NCBI GenBank assembly: GCA_963737625.1
Contig: CAVTTK010000005.1
Coordinates: forward strand, 124,001 to 188,000
Length of the DNA stretch: 64,000 bases
DNA from: Bog-756 sp963737625
Lineage (GTDB): Bacteria > Actinomycetota > Acidimicrobiia > Acidimicrobiales > RAAP-2
Direction: 5' to 3'
The notes under the pieces were generated by a model that did not search any database, had not been told where the DNA came from, and saw only the letters and a list, made by a program, of their open reading frames with translations. Below are positions 50,668 through 58,874 of this stretch, piece by piece (position 1 is the first letter of the stretch; the number at the start of each line of letters is the position of its first letter). A program made the translations under genes and the position numbers.

Positions 50668-51801
50668 GTGAGCATCCACGTCCACTGGTTCCTCCCCACC
50701 ACCGGGGACAGCCGGGATGTCGTCGGCTTCGGGCCCACCACCGTCCACCGGTCGCCGGACATCGAGTACCTGGCCCAGGTGGCCCGGGCCGCCGATCACC
50801 TGGGGTTCGAGGCGGTTCTCACGCCCACCGGTACGTGGTGCGAGGACTCGTGGCTGACCACGGCTGCCCTGAGCCGGGACACCCGGGACCTCAAGTTCCT
50901 GGTCGCGTTCCGGCCCGGGCTCATCTCACCCACGTTGGCCGCCCAGCAGGCCTCCACCTTCCAGCGCATCACCAGGGGACGACTGCTGCTGAACATCGTG
51001 ACCGGAGGTGACGCCATCGAGCAGCGCCGCTTCGGGGACTGGTTGGACCACGATCAACGCTATGAACGCACCGCCGAGTTCATCACCGTGCTCCGCGGCG
51101 CCTGGGGCGATCGCCCCTTCGACTTCAACGGTGAGCACTACCGGACGGTGGGGGCCTCCACGTCGCAACCGCCGGACCCACTTCCGGAGATCTTCTTCGG
51201 CGGGGCGTCGCCGGCGGCCGAGCGTGTGGCCGCACGCCATGCCGACGTCTATTTGACCTGGGGCGAGACGCCCGCTCAGGTGGCCGAGCGAATCGAACGG
51301 ATGCGGAGTCTGGCCACCGAGGTCGGACGCCAGCTCCGGTTCGGGATCCGGCTACACGTGATCAGCCGTGACTCTCCTGGTGAGGCCTGGGCCGTCACCG
51401 ATCGGATGTTGGATGCCATGTCCGACGACGTCATCAGAGAGGCCCAAAGTCGGTTCCTCAGCGCCGAGTCCGTGGGCCAGCGTCGCATGGCCGCGCTGCA
51501 TGGCGGCAGCCGCGACAATCTCGTGGTGTCCCCCAATCTGTGGGCCGGTTTCGGTCTGGTGCGCTCGGGAGCGGGCACCGCCTTGGTGGGCAGCCACCGG
51601 GAGGTGGCCGACCGCGTCGTCGAGTACCACCAGCTGGGAATTGACCACTTCATCCTGTCGGGGCAGCCTCACCTCGAGGAGGCCTACTGGTTCGGTGAGG
51701 GGGTGCTCCCCCTCCTCCACGCCGACGGCCTGATCCGCGGAAGCACCAATGGTGACGGCGCCGCGGCCGGCCGCAGCCACAGTCTGGTCGGACCCTCGTG
51801 A
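50668..51801 (+). CDS. SsuD-like FMN-dependent alkanesulfonate monooxygenase (377 aa)
   Basis: GTG 50668 with AAGGAG upstream. LLM-fold with SIHVHWFLPTTGDSRDVVGF, then LTPTGTWCEDSWLTTAALSR and RGRLLLNIVTGGDAIEQRRF, DWLDHDQRYERTAEFITVLR, and IFFGGASPAAERVAARHADV. The order and length (377 aa) match SsuD two-component monooxygenases, which use FMNH2 from SsuE to release sulfite from alkanesulfonates. The partner reductase overlaps by 4 bases. Confidence 0.88.
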   Translation: MSIHVHWFLPTTGDSRDVVGFGPTTVHRSPDIEYLAQVARAADHLGFEAVLTPTGTWCEDSWLTTAALSRDTRDLKFLVAFRPGLISPTLAAQQASTFQRITRGRLLLNIVTGGDAIEQRRFGDWLDHDQRYERTAEFITVLRGAWGDRPFDFNGEHYRTVGASTSQPPDPLPEIFFGGASPAAERVAARHADVYLTWGETPAQVAERIERMRSLATEVGRQLRFGIRLHVISRDSPGEAWAVTDRMLDAMSDDVIREAQSRFLSAESVGQRRMAALHGGSRDNLVVSPNLWAGFGLVRSGAGTALVGSHREVADRVVEYHQLGIDHFILSGQPHLEEAYWFGEGVLPLLHADGLIRGSTNGDGAAAGRSHSLVGPS

Positions 51802-52328
51802 CCACGGGGGCGGCGCCCGCCCTGGTGGCGGTGAGCAGCGGGGACTCGGCCACCTCGAAGACCAGAGCCGTGGCCGAGGCTGCACTCGAGATCGGAGGTG
51901 GGGGCCGGCTCATCGACCTCATCGAGCTTCCGGCCGACGCCCTGTTGGGCCGGAGCCGGCACCCTGCGGTGGACGAGGCCGTGGCCGCTGCCTCCGCGGC
52001 ATCCGTTCTGGTGCTGGCCACCCCGATCTACCGGGCCACCTACAACGGCAGCATCAAAGCCTTCCTCGACCGGTTCGGTCCCGATGCGCTGAGCCATACC
52101 GCGGTGGTGTGGGTGGGTACGGCTTCGGCGGTGGAACACTTCTTGGCCCTCGACACCGGGGGACGGGCAGTGATTGCGAGCCTGCACGGGTGGACGGTGC
52201 CGACAGTCGTCTACGCGACGAGTGCTGACTTCACCGACGGCCGCCCGTCCGCCCCGATCCTCCAGGCGCTGGCGTCAGCCCTGGACGAGGCGGGTACCCT
52301 GGCCTCGGTCCTGCGGGGAGGACAGTGA
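51798..52328 (+). CDS. NADPH-dependent FMN reductase, SsuE-like (176 aa)
   Basis: GTG 51798 overlaps the SsuD stop (GTGA). Flavodoxin-like fold with SSGDSATSKTRAVAEAALEI, then VLVLATPIYRATYNGSIKAF and LDRFGPDALSHTAVVWVGT. Matches the SsuE/MsuE group that supplies FMNH2. The coupled pair suggests sulfur acquisition from organosulfonates. Confidence 0.88.
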   Translation: MTTGAAPALVAVSSGDSATSKTRAVAEAALEIGGGGRLIDLIELPADALLGRSRHPAVDEAVAAASAASVLVLATPIYRATYNGSIKAFLDRFGPDALSHTAVVWVGTASAVEHFLALDTGGRAVIASLHGWTVPTVVYATSADFTDGRPSAPILQALASALDEAGTLASVLRGGQ

Positions 52329-52345
52329 ATTCGCGCTGGCCGGTG

Positions 52346-52755
52346 CTATCCGTCCACGAAGCCGAGCCACACCTGGCGCACCGGATTGTCGCCGTTGGTA
52401 TCCACCAGGACCACGCTCTGCCAGGTGCCCAGTTGCGGGCCACCGCCGAGGACCGGTACCGACAAAGAGGGACAGATCAGGGCGGGCAATAGGTGGTCGG
52501 CGCTGTGGCCGGTGGCCCCGTGACGGTGACCGTAGCGGTTATCGCGGGGGAGTAGCCGGCCCAGCGTCTCGATGAGGTCGCGCTCTGACCCGATCCCACC
52601 TCCATCAGAGCCAGTCTGGCAGTGGCATGGGGAGCAAAGACGTGGACCAGGCCGTCTGCCCGTCCGGCACAGAACTGCACGACGGCTCCGGTCAGGTCGA
52701 CAATGGTGCGACCCGGCGATGTCAACGAAATTGGTGGGTCGAGCAGGTGCGCCCA
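52346..52755 (-). pseudogene. yjbQ: YjbQ/UPF0047-like gene, frameshifted and possibly truncated at its 5' end
   Basis: The first frame holds IVDLTGAVVQFCAGRADGLV, HVFAPHATARLALMEVGSG. The second frame starts SERDLIETLGRLLPRDNRYG and continues with ALICPSLSVPVLGGGPQLGT, WQSVVLVDTNGDNPVRQVWL. A base is missing in GGG at 52589-52591. No ATG or GTG opens the first frame; TTG 52725 is the only start, and a mobile-element inverted repeat begins 25 bases beyond it, so the 5' end may have been lost to the insertion. The family is involved in thiamine-phosphate metabolism by annotation only. Confidence 0.75.
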
Positions 52756-52779
52756 TATCCGGCGTTATACAGGTGATCC
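52751..52779 (-). repeat. Left inverted repeat of the recombinase element
   Basis: Read on the minus strand: GGATCACCTGTATAAC then GCCGGATATGGGC. The first 16 bases and TATGGG equal the right repeat; the four-base spacer differs. Confidence 0.8.
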
Positions 52780-52812
52780 GTAGGCCCTGAGCTGTCCCCT
52801 ATCGAACCACAC

Positions 52813-54096
52813 TCACTGGGCCTCAGCGACTCCCTCGATGAGGCCGTCGAAGAGCTCGCGCCGGTCACTCTGGCCGCGCTGATCCGCGTGCTTGCGCTGA
52901 CGTTTCAAGATCGTCACGAACTGCGGACCGGTCTCGAAGAACCCGCACCGTTCACAGACGCTCTCGAAGACGCAGTCGAGTAGGGCGGGCCTCGTGCAGT
53001 GACCATTGGCCAGCAGTCGACAGTGGTCGGTCGGAGGCGCGGTCATGACGGCGCCGGCGGCGGCGGGGAGATACGAGGCCATCTCTCGGTAGTTGGCTTC
53101 GACCGCCTGGGTCACCCTGAGATACTCGTCGGCCACGGTTTGGTCCGAGATGCGAGCGTAGGTGAGCGTCATGTCCATCGACCGGTGGCCGAGCAGCGCA
53201 GCAATCGCCTCGAGGCTCATGCCCCGGTTGATCGACCGGGTGGCCAGGGCGTGGCGCAACTGATGAGGGTGGACGTGACCGATCCCGGCTCGCTTGGCCA
53301 CGGCGGCAACGTAGCGCTGGATGGTGCGCCTGTCGAATGGTTGCCCGTCATCTCGCTCGACCAAGAATCCAGAACGCGACGGTCCACGCCACACCCTGTA
53401 GTCGACGATGAGATCGAACAGCACGGGCAGCAGGGGAACGTAGCGATCGTTGTGCAACTTGCCGACCGGGATCCGGAGCTGGTGGAGGTCTCCGAGCTTG
53501 ACGATGACTTCGTCTTCGAGGGCGCCGAGCTCGCCGACGCGCATCCCGGTGCGGGCCAACAGCTCGACCATGAGCCGCCGTCGCCGGTTCGGGTCCTGGG
53601 CCAGTGCGGCCATGAACCTGGCCGCCGTCGGATCGTCCAAGAACTTGGGCAACGCGTCGTCGAGGACGGGGAAGTCGGTCGAGTGGATCGGGAGCCGGGC
53701 CGGAGCATCGTCATAGTCCCACTCGATGATCCGTTCGAAGAACGTGCGCAGGAACCCGAGGCGGTGCCGGATGGTGGTGGTCGACAAGGGTTTGCCTCCC
53801 CTCCCCGGTCGGGCAGCCTGCCAGGTCTTGAAGTCCTCGATGTGGGGTCGTCCCATGGCGGCCACTGAGACGCAGGTGGGATCGGCCGTCGTGACCCGGT
53901 GGGCGAAGAGCCGGAGGGCCAGGTCCACCGCTGACACGGTGGCAGGACGGGACGAGACTTCGAGTTGTTCCAGGTAGGAGGCCATTGTGGCGACCATTCG
54001 GGGCGCTCGGGCAGCGATCTCGCCCCACGTCACCTCGGGCGTCCCGCCTCCCGGACGGCGGGCCTTCGGATGCGCTACTTGGGCCAGGGCGGTCAT
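52813..54096 (-). CDS. Tyrosine recombinase with C-terminal Cys cluster (427 aa)
   Basis: Second gene of the element; its ATG overlaps the first gene stop by 4 bases. Core-binding domain in residues 10-130; catalytic residues: Arg in LLARTGMRVGELGALEDE, Lys in VGKLHNDRYVPLL, HxxR in HVHPHQLRHALATRSINRGM, His in LLGHRSMDMTLTYARISD and Tyr in the latter. The last 80 residues have a Cys cluster (DHCRLLANGHCTRPALLDC, ESVCERCGFFETG), suggesting a zinc-binding tail, unusual for XerC/D-type integrases and recalling Tn554 TnpA/TnpB-type proteins. Confidence 0.9.
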   Translation of the reverse strand: MTALAQVAHPKARRPGGGTPEVTWGEIAARAPRMVATMASYLEQLEVSSRPATVSAVDLALRLFAHRVTTADPTCVSVAAMGRPHIEDFKTWQAARPGRGGKPLSTTTIRHRLGFLRTFFERIIEWDYDDAPARLPIHSTDFPVLDDALPKFLDDPTAARFMAALAQDPNRRRRLMVELLARTGMRVGELGALEDEVIVKLGDLHQLRIPVGKLHNDRYVPLLPVLFDLIVDYRVWRGPSRSGFLVERDDGQPFDRRTIQRYVAAVAKRAGIGHVHPHQLRHALATRSINRGMSLEAIAALLGHRSMDMTLTYARISDQTVADEYLRVTQAVEANYREMASYLPAAAGAVMTAPPTDHCRLLANGHCTRPALLDCVFESVCERCGFFETGPQFVTILKRQRKHADQRGQSDRRELFDGLIEGVAEAQ

Positions 54097-55136
54097 TGGG
54101 CCACCCCTACCAGAGCCTGAGCCTCAATGGCTTCGACGGCCCGTCGGTACCCGTCGGCCAGCCAGTCGGCGCCCAAGTGCAGATAGACCCGTGTCGAGGA
54201 GATCGACCGGTGTCCGGCCTGGGCCTGAATGGCCTCGATGGCCATGCCCGCCTCCCGCAGCCGGGTGAAGCAGGTGTGGCGCAGCTCGTGGCAGGTGCCG
54301 TGACTGAGTCCGGCCCGTCTGCGTGCGGCCCGCACGATCTCGTCGAGTCCCGGTGTCGACAGTGGCTGTCCTCTGTGCTGTCCTTTGAGCGAGACGAACA
54401 GCGAGTCGCTCGTGGTTTCGACCGGTCGTTCGTCGTTCATGTAGCGGGCGACTGTGGAGAAGAACGTGGGCGAGAGCGGCACCAACCGCTCATGGCCGCC
54501 CTTGCCCTCGGTGATCATCACCCGCCATTCACCCAGTCGGAGGTCGCTCAGTTTCAGACCCAGGACTTCGCACCGCCGCAGTCCTCCGAGCACCATGGCC
54601 TGGACCATGGCCCGGTCCCGGTCGGTGCGCAGTGCGGCCATCAACGCCTCGATCTCTTCGGGGTCGAGGATCCTCGGCAGCCGGCGCACCCCATGCACGA
54701 GGGGCAGACCCCGGCCGTTGCGTGACCGGCTCTGCCGGGTAGCGATGCCCCGGGGCACCGGGTTCACCGTCACGTCGACATCGTCACGAGTGATCAGGTA
54801 GCCATAGAGGCTCGAGACGGCGGCCAGCCGACGCTTGATCGTCGCCGCCGACAGTCCGGACGAACCATCGGCGATCCGCACCACCTTCTCGGCACCGGGA
54901 CGGGGTCGGCGTTGCGCAGTCACGAAGGCCATCACGTCCTTCGGGGTGACCTCGGTGGGCTCCTTGGCCACTACCGTGAAGAACACGCTCAGGTCGTGGG
55001 CGTAGCACCGCACGGTGTTCGGGCGGGCCCGGCCCACCACGAACTCCAGGAACTGATCGACCAACTCGTGGCCGATTCTGTACTCGCGTTCACCGTCTGG
55101 ACGGACGTGACTCTCGAATGTCGGACTCCACACCAC
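54093..55136 (-). CDS. Tyrosine recombinase, XerC/D-like (347 aa)
   Basis: First gene of the element. GTG 55136. N-terminal SAM-like core-binding domain (HELVDQFLEFVVGRARPNTV, RCYAHDLSVFFTVVAKEPTE). Catalytic Arg in MVLGGLRRCEVLGLKLSDL, Lys in MITEGKGGHERLVPL, HxxR in TCHELRHTCFTRLREAGMAI, and Tyr in QAGHRSISSTRVYLHLGADW. All catalytic residues are present. It overlaps the second recombinase, so they are made together. A 62-base leader separates its start from the right inverted repeat. Confidence 0.92.
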   Translation of the reverse strand: MVWSPTFESHVRPDGEREYRIGHELVDQFLEFVVGRARPNTVRCYAHDLSVFFTVVAKEPTEVTPKDVMAFVTAQRRPRPGAEKVVRIADGSSGLSAATIKRRLAAVSSLYGYLITRDDVDVTVNPVPRGIATRQSRSRNGRGLPLVHGVRRLPRILDPEEIEALMAALRTDRDRAMVQAMVLGGLRRCEVLGLKLSDLRLGEWRVMITEGKGGHERLVPLSPTFFSTVARYMNDERPVETTSDSLFVSLKGQHRGQPLSTPGLDEIVRAARRRAGLSHGTCHELRHTCFTRLREAGMAIEAIQAQAGHRSISSTRVYLHLGADWLADGYRRAVEAIEAQALVGVAQ

Positions 55137-55198
55137 CGCACACCTCCTTGTCGGGCTTGCACCCGAGGAGGATCCCCCGGATGCCTAGCCCAAGGGGT

Positions 55199-55227
55199 GG
55201 ATCACCTGTATAACCGGCGGTATGGGA
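55199..55227 (+). repeat. Right inverted repeat of the recombinase element
   Basis: GGATCACCTGTATAAC then CGGCGGTATGGGA, inverted with respect to the left repeat. It sits 15 bases beyond the end of the lipoprotein gene read from the other side. Confidence 0.8.
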
Positions 55228-55242
55228 CGTTGCCCTCGTCTG

Positions 55243-55791
55243 TCAGAGATGGTTGAACATGTCCGCCAGGGCCTGCTCTACCTGGGCTTGTCCCAGTCCC
55301 ATCGACGTGATGGTCACTACGTAGCCATTCTTCAAGCTCTCCAGGTTTCGGGCGCCTCCCGGCCCCGCTGGTGGGCTGAGTTGCCAGTAGGCGGGTACCC
55401 CGCCAACGCTCACTTCGGCGTACTTCGGCGGGACCGCACCATTGAGGTACTTGGCTGTACCGCTGTGGGCCACCGTGAACGAACTCGCAGTTCGCTTATT
55501 CCACGAGACACGGACCACCATCGTCCCTGGACCCGCCGACAGACGGTAGAGACCGCTACTTTGATCCCCCGGTGAGGTGGCGCATTGACTAGGGGCTTGG
55601 ACGGCTTCCCCGAGCGCGTTGCTGGCTTCCTGGGCGGTCAGCAACGAACAAGCCGACTGTGGCGAGACCGTCTGAATGGCAGAAGATGGCCCCGACGAAC
55701 CGCACGCCGAAAACGCCAATCCGAGCCCCAATAGGGGGCAGGCAAGTGTGACGATCCGCCGAGCGAGCACGGCATCAGTATTGCCGAACAT
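55243..55791 (-). CDS. Exported lipoprotein, DUF3558-like (182 aa)
   Basis: ATG 55791 is chosen because it gives signal peptide VLARRIVTLACPLLGLGLAF followed by lipobox LAFSAC; the longer frame from 55920 lacks one. The mature part contains ACSLLTAQEASNALGEAVQA, then TMVVRVSWNKRTASSFTVAH and MGLGQAQVEQALADMFNHL. The CSLLTAQEAS motif is typical of DUF3558 lipoproteins, with unknown function. Its stop lies 15 bases outside the mobile element, so the element inserted just 3' of it. Confidence 0.7.
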   Translation of the reverse strand: MFGNTDAVLARRIVTLACPLLGLGLAFSACGSSGPSSAIQTVSPQSACSLLTAQEASNALGEAVQAPSQCATSPGDQSSGLYRLSAGPGTMVVRVSWNKRTASSFTVAHSGTAKYLNGAVPPKYAEVSVGGVPAYWQLSPPAGPGGARNLESLKNGYVVTITSMGLGQAQVEQALADMFNHL

Positions 55792-56173
55792 CGGGCAGCG
55801 AGCAGGCCAATGAGGGTGCCCCACTCGTGCCGGGGCAGGCAACTCCCCGCGAGCGACGATGTCTGAGGGGACGAAGAATTGATTCGAGCGATACGCAACT
55901 GCCACTGAGGCGTGGGCCATCCTCGACCGCCATCCCCTCGGTCCGGAGGTTGCTCAGCAATCAGTTACCCCAGGGTTCCCGCGATCGGCACGAAACACGG
56001 CTTCGGCCCGTGAATCCGCAGTTCAGGGAACAATTAGCCGGACGTGCCCAAGTTCACTGGGACAGTCAGCTGCGGGCGTGGTAACGCCGCTCCGGTGCTC
56101 GCGGTAGCAAGCGTGCCGTCAGCCGAGCCCGAGATTTTCCGGTGCATATCCGGTGATGGGGGGCAGGCCGGGA
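55792..56173. other. Intergenic stretch upstream of the lipoprotein
   Basis: No supported gene. The long frame 55243-55920 extends into it on the minus strand but is not coding by composition. No repeat seen. Confidence 0.4.
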
Positions 56174-56521
56174 CTATTGGGCGAACCGGTTGATATCGAC
56201 CGAGATCTCCACCGCCGGAACCGCTCCTCTGTTCTCGAGCCAGTGGATGGTGTTTCTGTCTTCGGGCCAGCCCACTCCCGGCCCATAGTCCGTAGTGGTT
56301 CCATTTCGGTGGTCAGTGATCGTTCCTTGCAGGATGAAGACGATGCCTGGTCTGTCCCGATGATCGTGAATCGGGCCGAAGACGGCTCCGGGCTCGAAGG
56401 TGAACATACGCATTCGAAGTTGTTGACCCTCCATGCCGTCGATCTCGGGGCCAAGGTCAACTGTTGAAAGTAACTCCGCAGTCACACCTTTCGTCTCCGG
56501 TGCCGCCTCCTCATTGCTCAT
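56174..56521 (-). CDS. Cupin-domain protein (115 aa)
   Basis: A single cupin. Motif 1 is FGPIHDHRDRPGIVFILQGT (metal His pair with Glu replaced by Gly/Ile), and motif 2 is RNTIHWLENRGAVPAVEISV. Small cytosolic cupins often bind metal or a ligand. Start ATG 56521. Confidence 0.75.
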   Translation of the reverse strand: MSNEEAAPETKGVTAELLSTVDLGPEIDGMEGQQLRMRMFTFEPGAVFGPIHDHRDRPGIVFILQGTITDHRNGTTTDYGPGVGWPEDRNTIHWLENRGAVPAVEISVDINRFAQ

Positions 56522-56703
56522 TGTTCACCTCTGCGTTTCCAGGACCCAACCGCCGCCCCTCGTAGTCGTCCGGCGAGTTCCGCCTACCGATCAAGCGTCG
56601 CAGGTCTAGATTAGGCACGGCTGGGACCGTGACAGAAAGTGCGGTCGGCCGGGATCGATATTCGCCACGGTCCCGGTGATGTGGGACAGCAAAGCTCTTC
56701 CTT

Positions 56704-57195
56704 CTATTGATTGGTGTGGATCGCCGCCCGCAGCTGAACTGCTGAAGTGATCGAGGTGCCCAAAGTAACGATCGTCGAGGAGGTCACCAGGGCTGGTTCT
56801 ACCTGGAGGTACACGTGGCCCGCCACAGCGGGCACGACAGTCGAGCTGACTGTCGTGGTCGAGTTCTTGGAGAAGGTGCCCCCCCACCGCAGTGCCTGCG
56901 CCACCGGTGCATGTCCCGCCTGACCAAGCGACAGTGCAATCGAAGAGTTTGAAGGTGGGCGACCCCGAGACCGGGTTCGAGACGGTGACCTTGTAGCTGA
57001 TAGCACTCAAGACGACCGTTCCCGTGTTTGTACGGTCGACGTCTGGTTGGCAGTGGTGGTGAAGGTCATCGAAGTGGTGCTAACGGTAGCGGCCCACTTG
57101 CCGCTGGTCAGCGATTCAGTTCCCGTGGAACGGCCGCTCAGGAGGCTGGCTGCTCCGGCGCAAATCGGAAAGGCTAGGAACCCCACCAGTAGCAC
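56704..57195 (-). pseudogene. Secreted beta-rich protein broken by two homopolymer frameshifts
   Basis: Three frames join to one protein. First VLLVGFLAFPICAGAASLLS and SLTSGKWAATVSTTSMTFTT with SIGNAL-like start; then SAISYKVTVSNPVSGSPTFK and FDCTVAWSGGTCTGGAG; then TFSKNSTTTVSSTVVPAVAG with TSITSAVQLRAAIHTNQ. One break is a missing A in the run at 57027-57029, the other an extra G in the seven-base run 56879-56885. Both are homopolymers. The corrected product is about 164 aa with Thr/Val beta strands and one Cys pair, perhaps a surface or spore/biofilm protein. Function unknown. Confidence 0.65.
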
Positions 57196-57544
57196 CGCCG
57201 CGGTTGCGGAAAGCGTTGACGCGTGTGAGCGCGCTGCTAGAGAGTCTCACCCCTAGGCCATCGACCCCTGCTCGACCTGGCTTGAGAGACATGACCACCG
57301 GGGTTGCGGGTTTGCCAAGGCTCGACGCACACGTGTTGTGGCTATACCCATCGTGTGAGCCTCAGCACTCGCCCCTGACCTGCGACTCTGTGAGCGAAAG
57401 GGGAGGACTGACCCCTAGATCCATCCGAGCCGTTAAGTACTCGAGAGAAAGGGTCGATGATCAGAGCATCAATTTCAGCGATCCTGGTTCCAAGAGCCTT
57501 GTGAATAGGGACAAAGGGTCACGATTCAGAGGAAAGAGTCGTCT
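57196..57544. other. Upstream region of the pilin-like gene
   Basis: 349 bp. The minus strand here carries the likely signal-peptide extension of the broken secreted gene. On the plus strand no gene is visible before GTG 57545. Probably contains both promoters. Confidence 0.35.
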
Positions 57545-58228
57545 GTGCTCGCATCCCCGAAGGCAGCCGTGTCCGACCTATCTCCGAACACAGTCAACCT
57601 CCTGATTGAGTCGCGTCACGCTCGGCACATCTTCGACAGCGGCTTCACACTCATCGAGATGATGGTCACGCTCTTGATTTTGGCCATCCTGCTCGCCATC
57701 GCCATCCCGACCTTTCTCGGAGTGACGAAATCGGCCAATGATCGGACTGCCCAGTCCAACCTGAACACGGCGATATTGAACGCCAAGGGTGCCTACCAGA
57801 CCAACGGTCAGTCCTACGGTGCTCCCAACATCGTCAACTCCACGGTCCTGAAGTCGGCTGCGCCGGAACTGTCCTTCACAACATTGAACTCGACCGGACC
57901 AGGTGTGGTCTCGGTGTTCCCGACGGCGGACGGAAAGGCCATCGTGCTGGCGTCGCTCTCGAAGTCCAACGACTGCTGGTATCAGATCAACAATCCAACC
58001 GGTAGCACCGCCGTTGCCACTCCGTTCGCCGCTACTGCGACCGGGACGGTAAATACGGCTACTACCGCCCTTGCATCCGGGACTGCAATCAAGTTCCTGA
58101 GCTCCCAGGTCGGCAGCATCTACGTCGAGGTGAAGGGCGATTCGACTGCTGCGGACTGCAAAGCATCGGCGCCCGTTTACAAGGGGAAGTCGTTCGAGTG
58201 GGCAACCTCTGGCTTCCCATCCCTCTAA
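57545..58228 (+). CDS. Type IV pilin-like protein with prepilin peptide (227 aa)
   Basis: Class III prepilin-type leader ending G, then FTLIEMMVTLLILAILLAIA as the hydrophobic stem at residues 34-54, preceded by a 33-residue leader HARHIFDSG. The mature domain has SNLNTAILNAKGAYQTNGQS and a Cys pair in DCWYQINNPTGS and AADCKASAPVYK, which can form the D-loop disulphide. GTG 57545 is an upstream choice; a later start before HARHIF is possible. No pilus assembly genes are near, so it may be an orphan or sit with a distant operon. Confidence 0.75.
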   Translation: MLASPKAAVSDLSPNTVNLLIESRHARHIFDSGFTLIEMMVTLLILAILLAIAIPTFLGVTKSANDRTAQSNLNTAILNAKGAYQTNGQSYGAPNIVNSTVLKSAAPELSFTTLNSTGPGVVSVFPTADGKAIVLASLSKSNDCWYQINNPTGSTAVATPFAATATGTVNTATTALASGTAIKFLSSQVGSIYVEVKGDSTAADCKASAPVYKGKSFEWATSGFPSL

Positions 58229-58410
58229 TACCAGGCATGACAATGCGGCATGTCGAGGCAGGTGTGGCCACCGATCCGACCCAGAGTTACGGGGTCGGTC
58301 GACGGAGTTGGTGCCCACAAAGTGCCGATCAGCCACGGTGATAACCGCCTTCGACCCGGAGATCAGGGGCACTACGTCTAACAATCCGGCATCTGGATCA
58401 GTCCGAACCC

Positions 58411-58785
58411 CTACTGACCCCTCTCGCGACGGGGCGGTGCAGACGCCCGTTGGCGTGTCTGGTCGAGTTGGGTTTGTAGTTCTTGATTGACTGCCTGGAG
58501 AGCCAAGACGGCAGCGATGCCAGCCAGATTGAGGCCCTCGTCAAGGAGCCGGCCGATCTGTCGGAGGCGGATGAGGTCGTCGTCGCTGTAGCGACGGGTG
58601 CCACCTTGGCTGCGAGCTGGATTGATGAGACCGCGGGTCTCGTAGAGCCGGAGGTTCTGGGGAGCGCTGCCCACCAGTTCGGCTGCTACGGAGATTCCAT
58701 AGAGACCCCGGGTCGCAGCGGGACGGTCATCCTGCCCGGGTGATCGGCTCAACGGAAATTCGTCAAAACCCCTTGCATCGGACAT
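58411..58785 (-). CDS. hspR: MerR-family regulator, HspR-like (124 aa)
   Basis: ATG 58785. HTH of the MerR type (YGISVAAELVGSAPQNLRLY, ETRGLINPARSQGGTRRYSD) followed by a coiled dimerisation helix LRQIGRLLDEGLNLAGIAAV. This matches HspR, the heat-shock repressor. It is divergent from an Hsp20 gene with an 89-bp gap. I did not find the CTTGAGT-N7-ACTCAAG HAIR element there, so binding may be to a variant. Confidence 0.78.
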   Translation of the reverse strand: MSDARGFDEFPLSRSPGQDDRPAATRGLYGISVAAELVGSAPQNLRLYETRGLINPARSQGGTRRYSDDDLIRLRQIGRLLDEGLNLAGIAAVLALQAVNQELQTQLDQTRQRASAPPRRERGQ

Positions 58786-58874
58786 GGTGGCCAGGATATA
58801 ACAAATCTGTAGCAGCAACCATAGATCCGGAGCCGCAGAAAGGACGCCTCCGGCCGAAACAAGGAGGGTGCATC

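Larger units (their letters stand above)
52751..55227. mobile_element. Two-recombinase mobile element (BIM-like) with inverted repeats
   Basis: About 2.48 kb between inverted repeats at 52751-52779 and 55199-55227, holding two overlapping tyrosine recombinase genes and nothing else of size. The repeats share a perfect 16-base GGATCACCTGTATAAC at their inner ends and TATGGG at their outer ends. Two-gene recombinase modules (bipartite modules) and three-gene RIT elements are described for tyrosine recombinases. No target duplication is evident. The left end abuts the damaged yjbQ gene. Confidence 0.8.

Noticed and set aside
56041..57300. Possible tRNA or ncRNA near 57200-57300
   Set aside because: No T-loop GTTCGA or cloverleaf pairing could be found.
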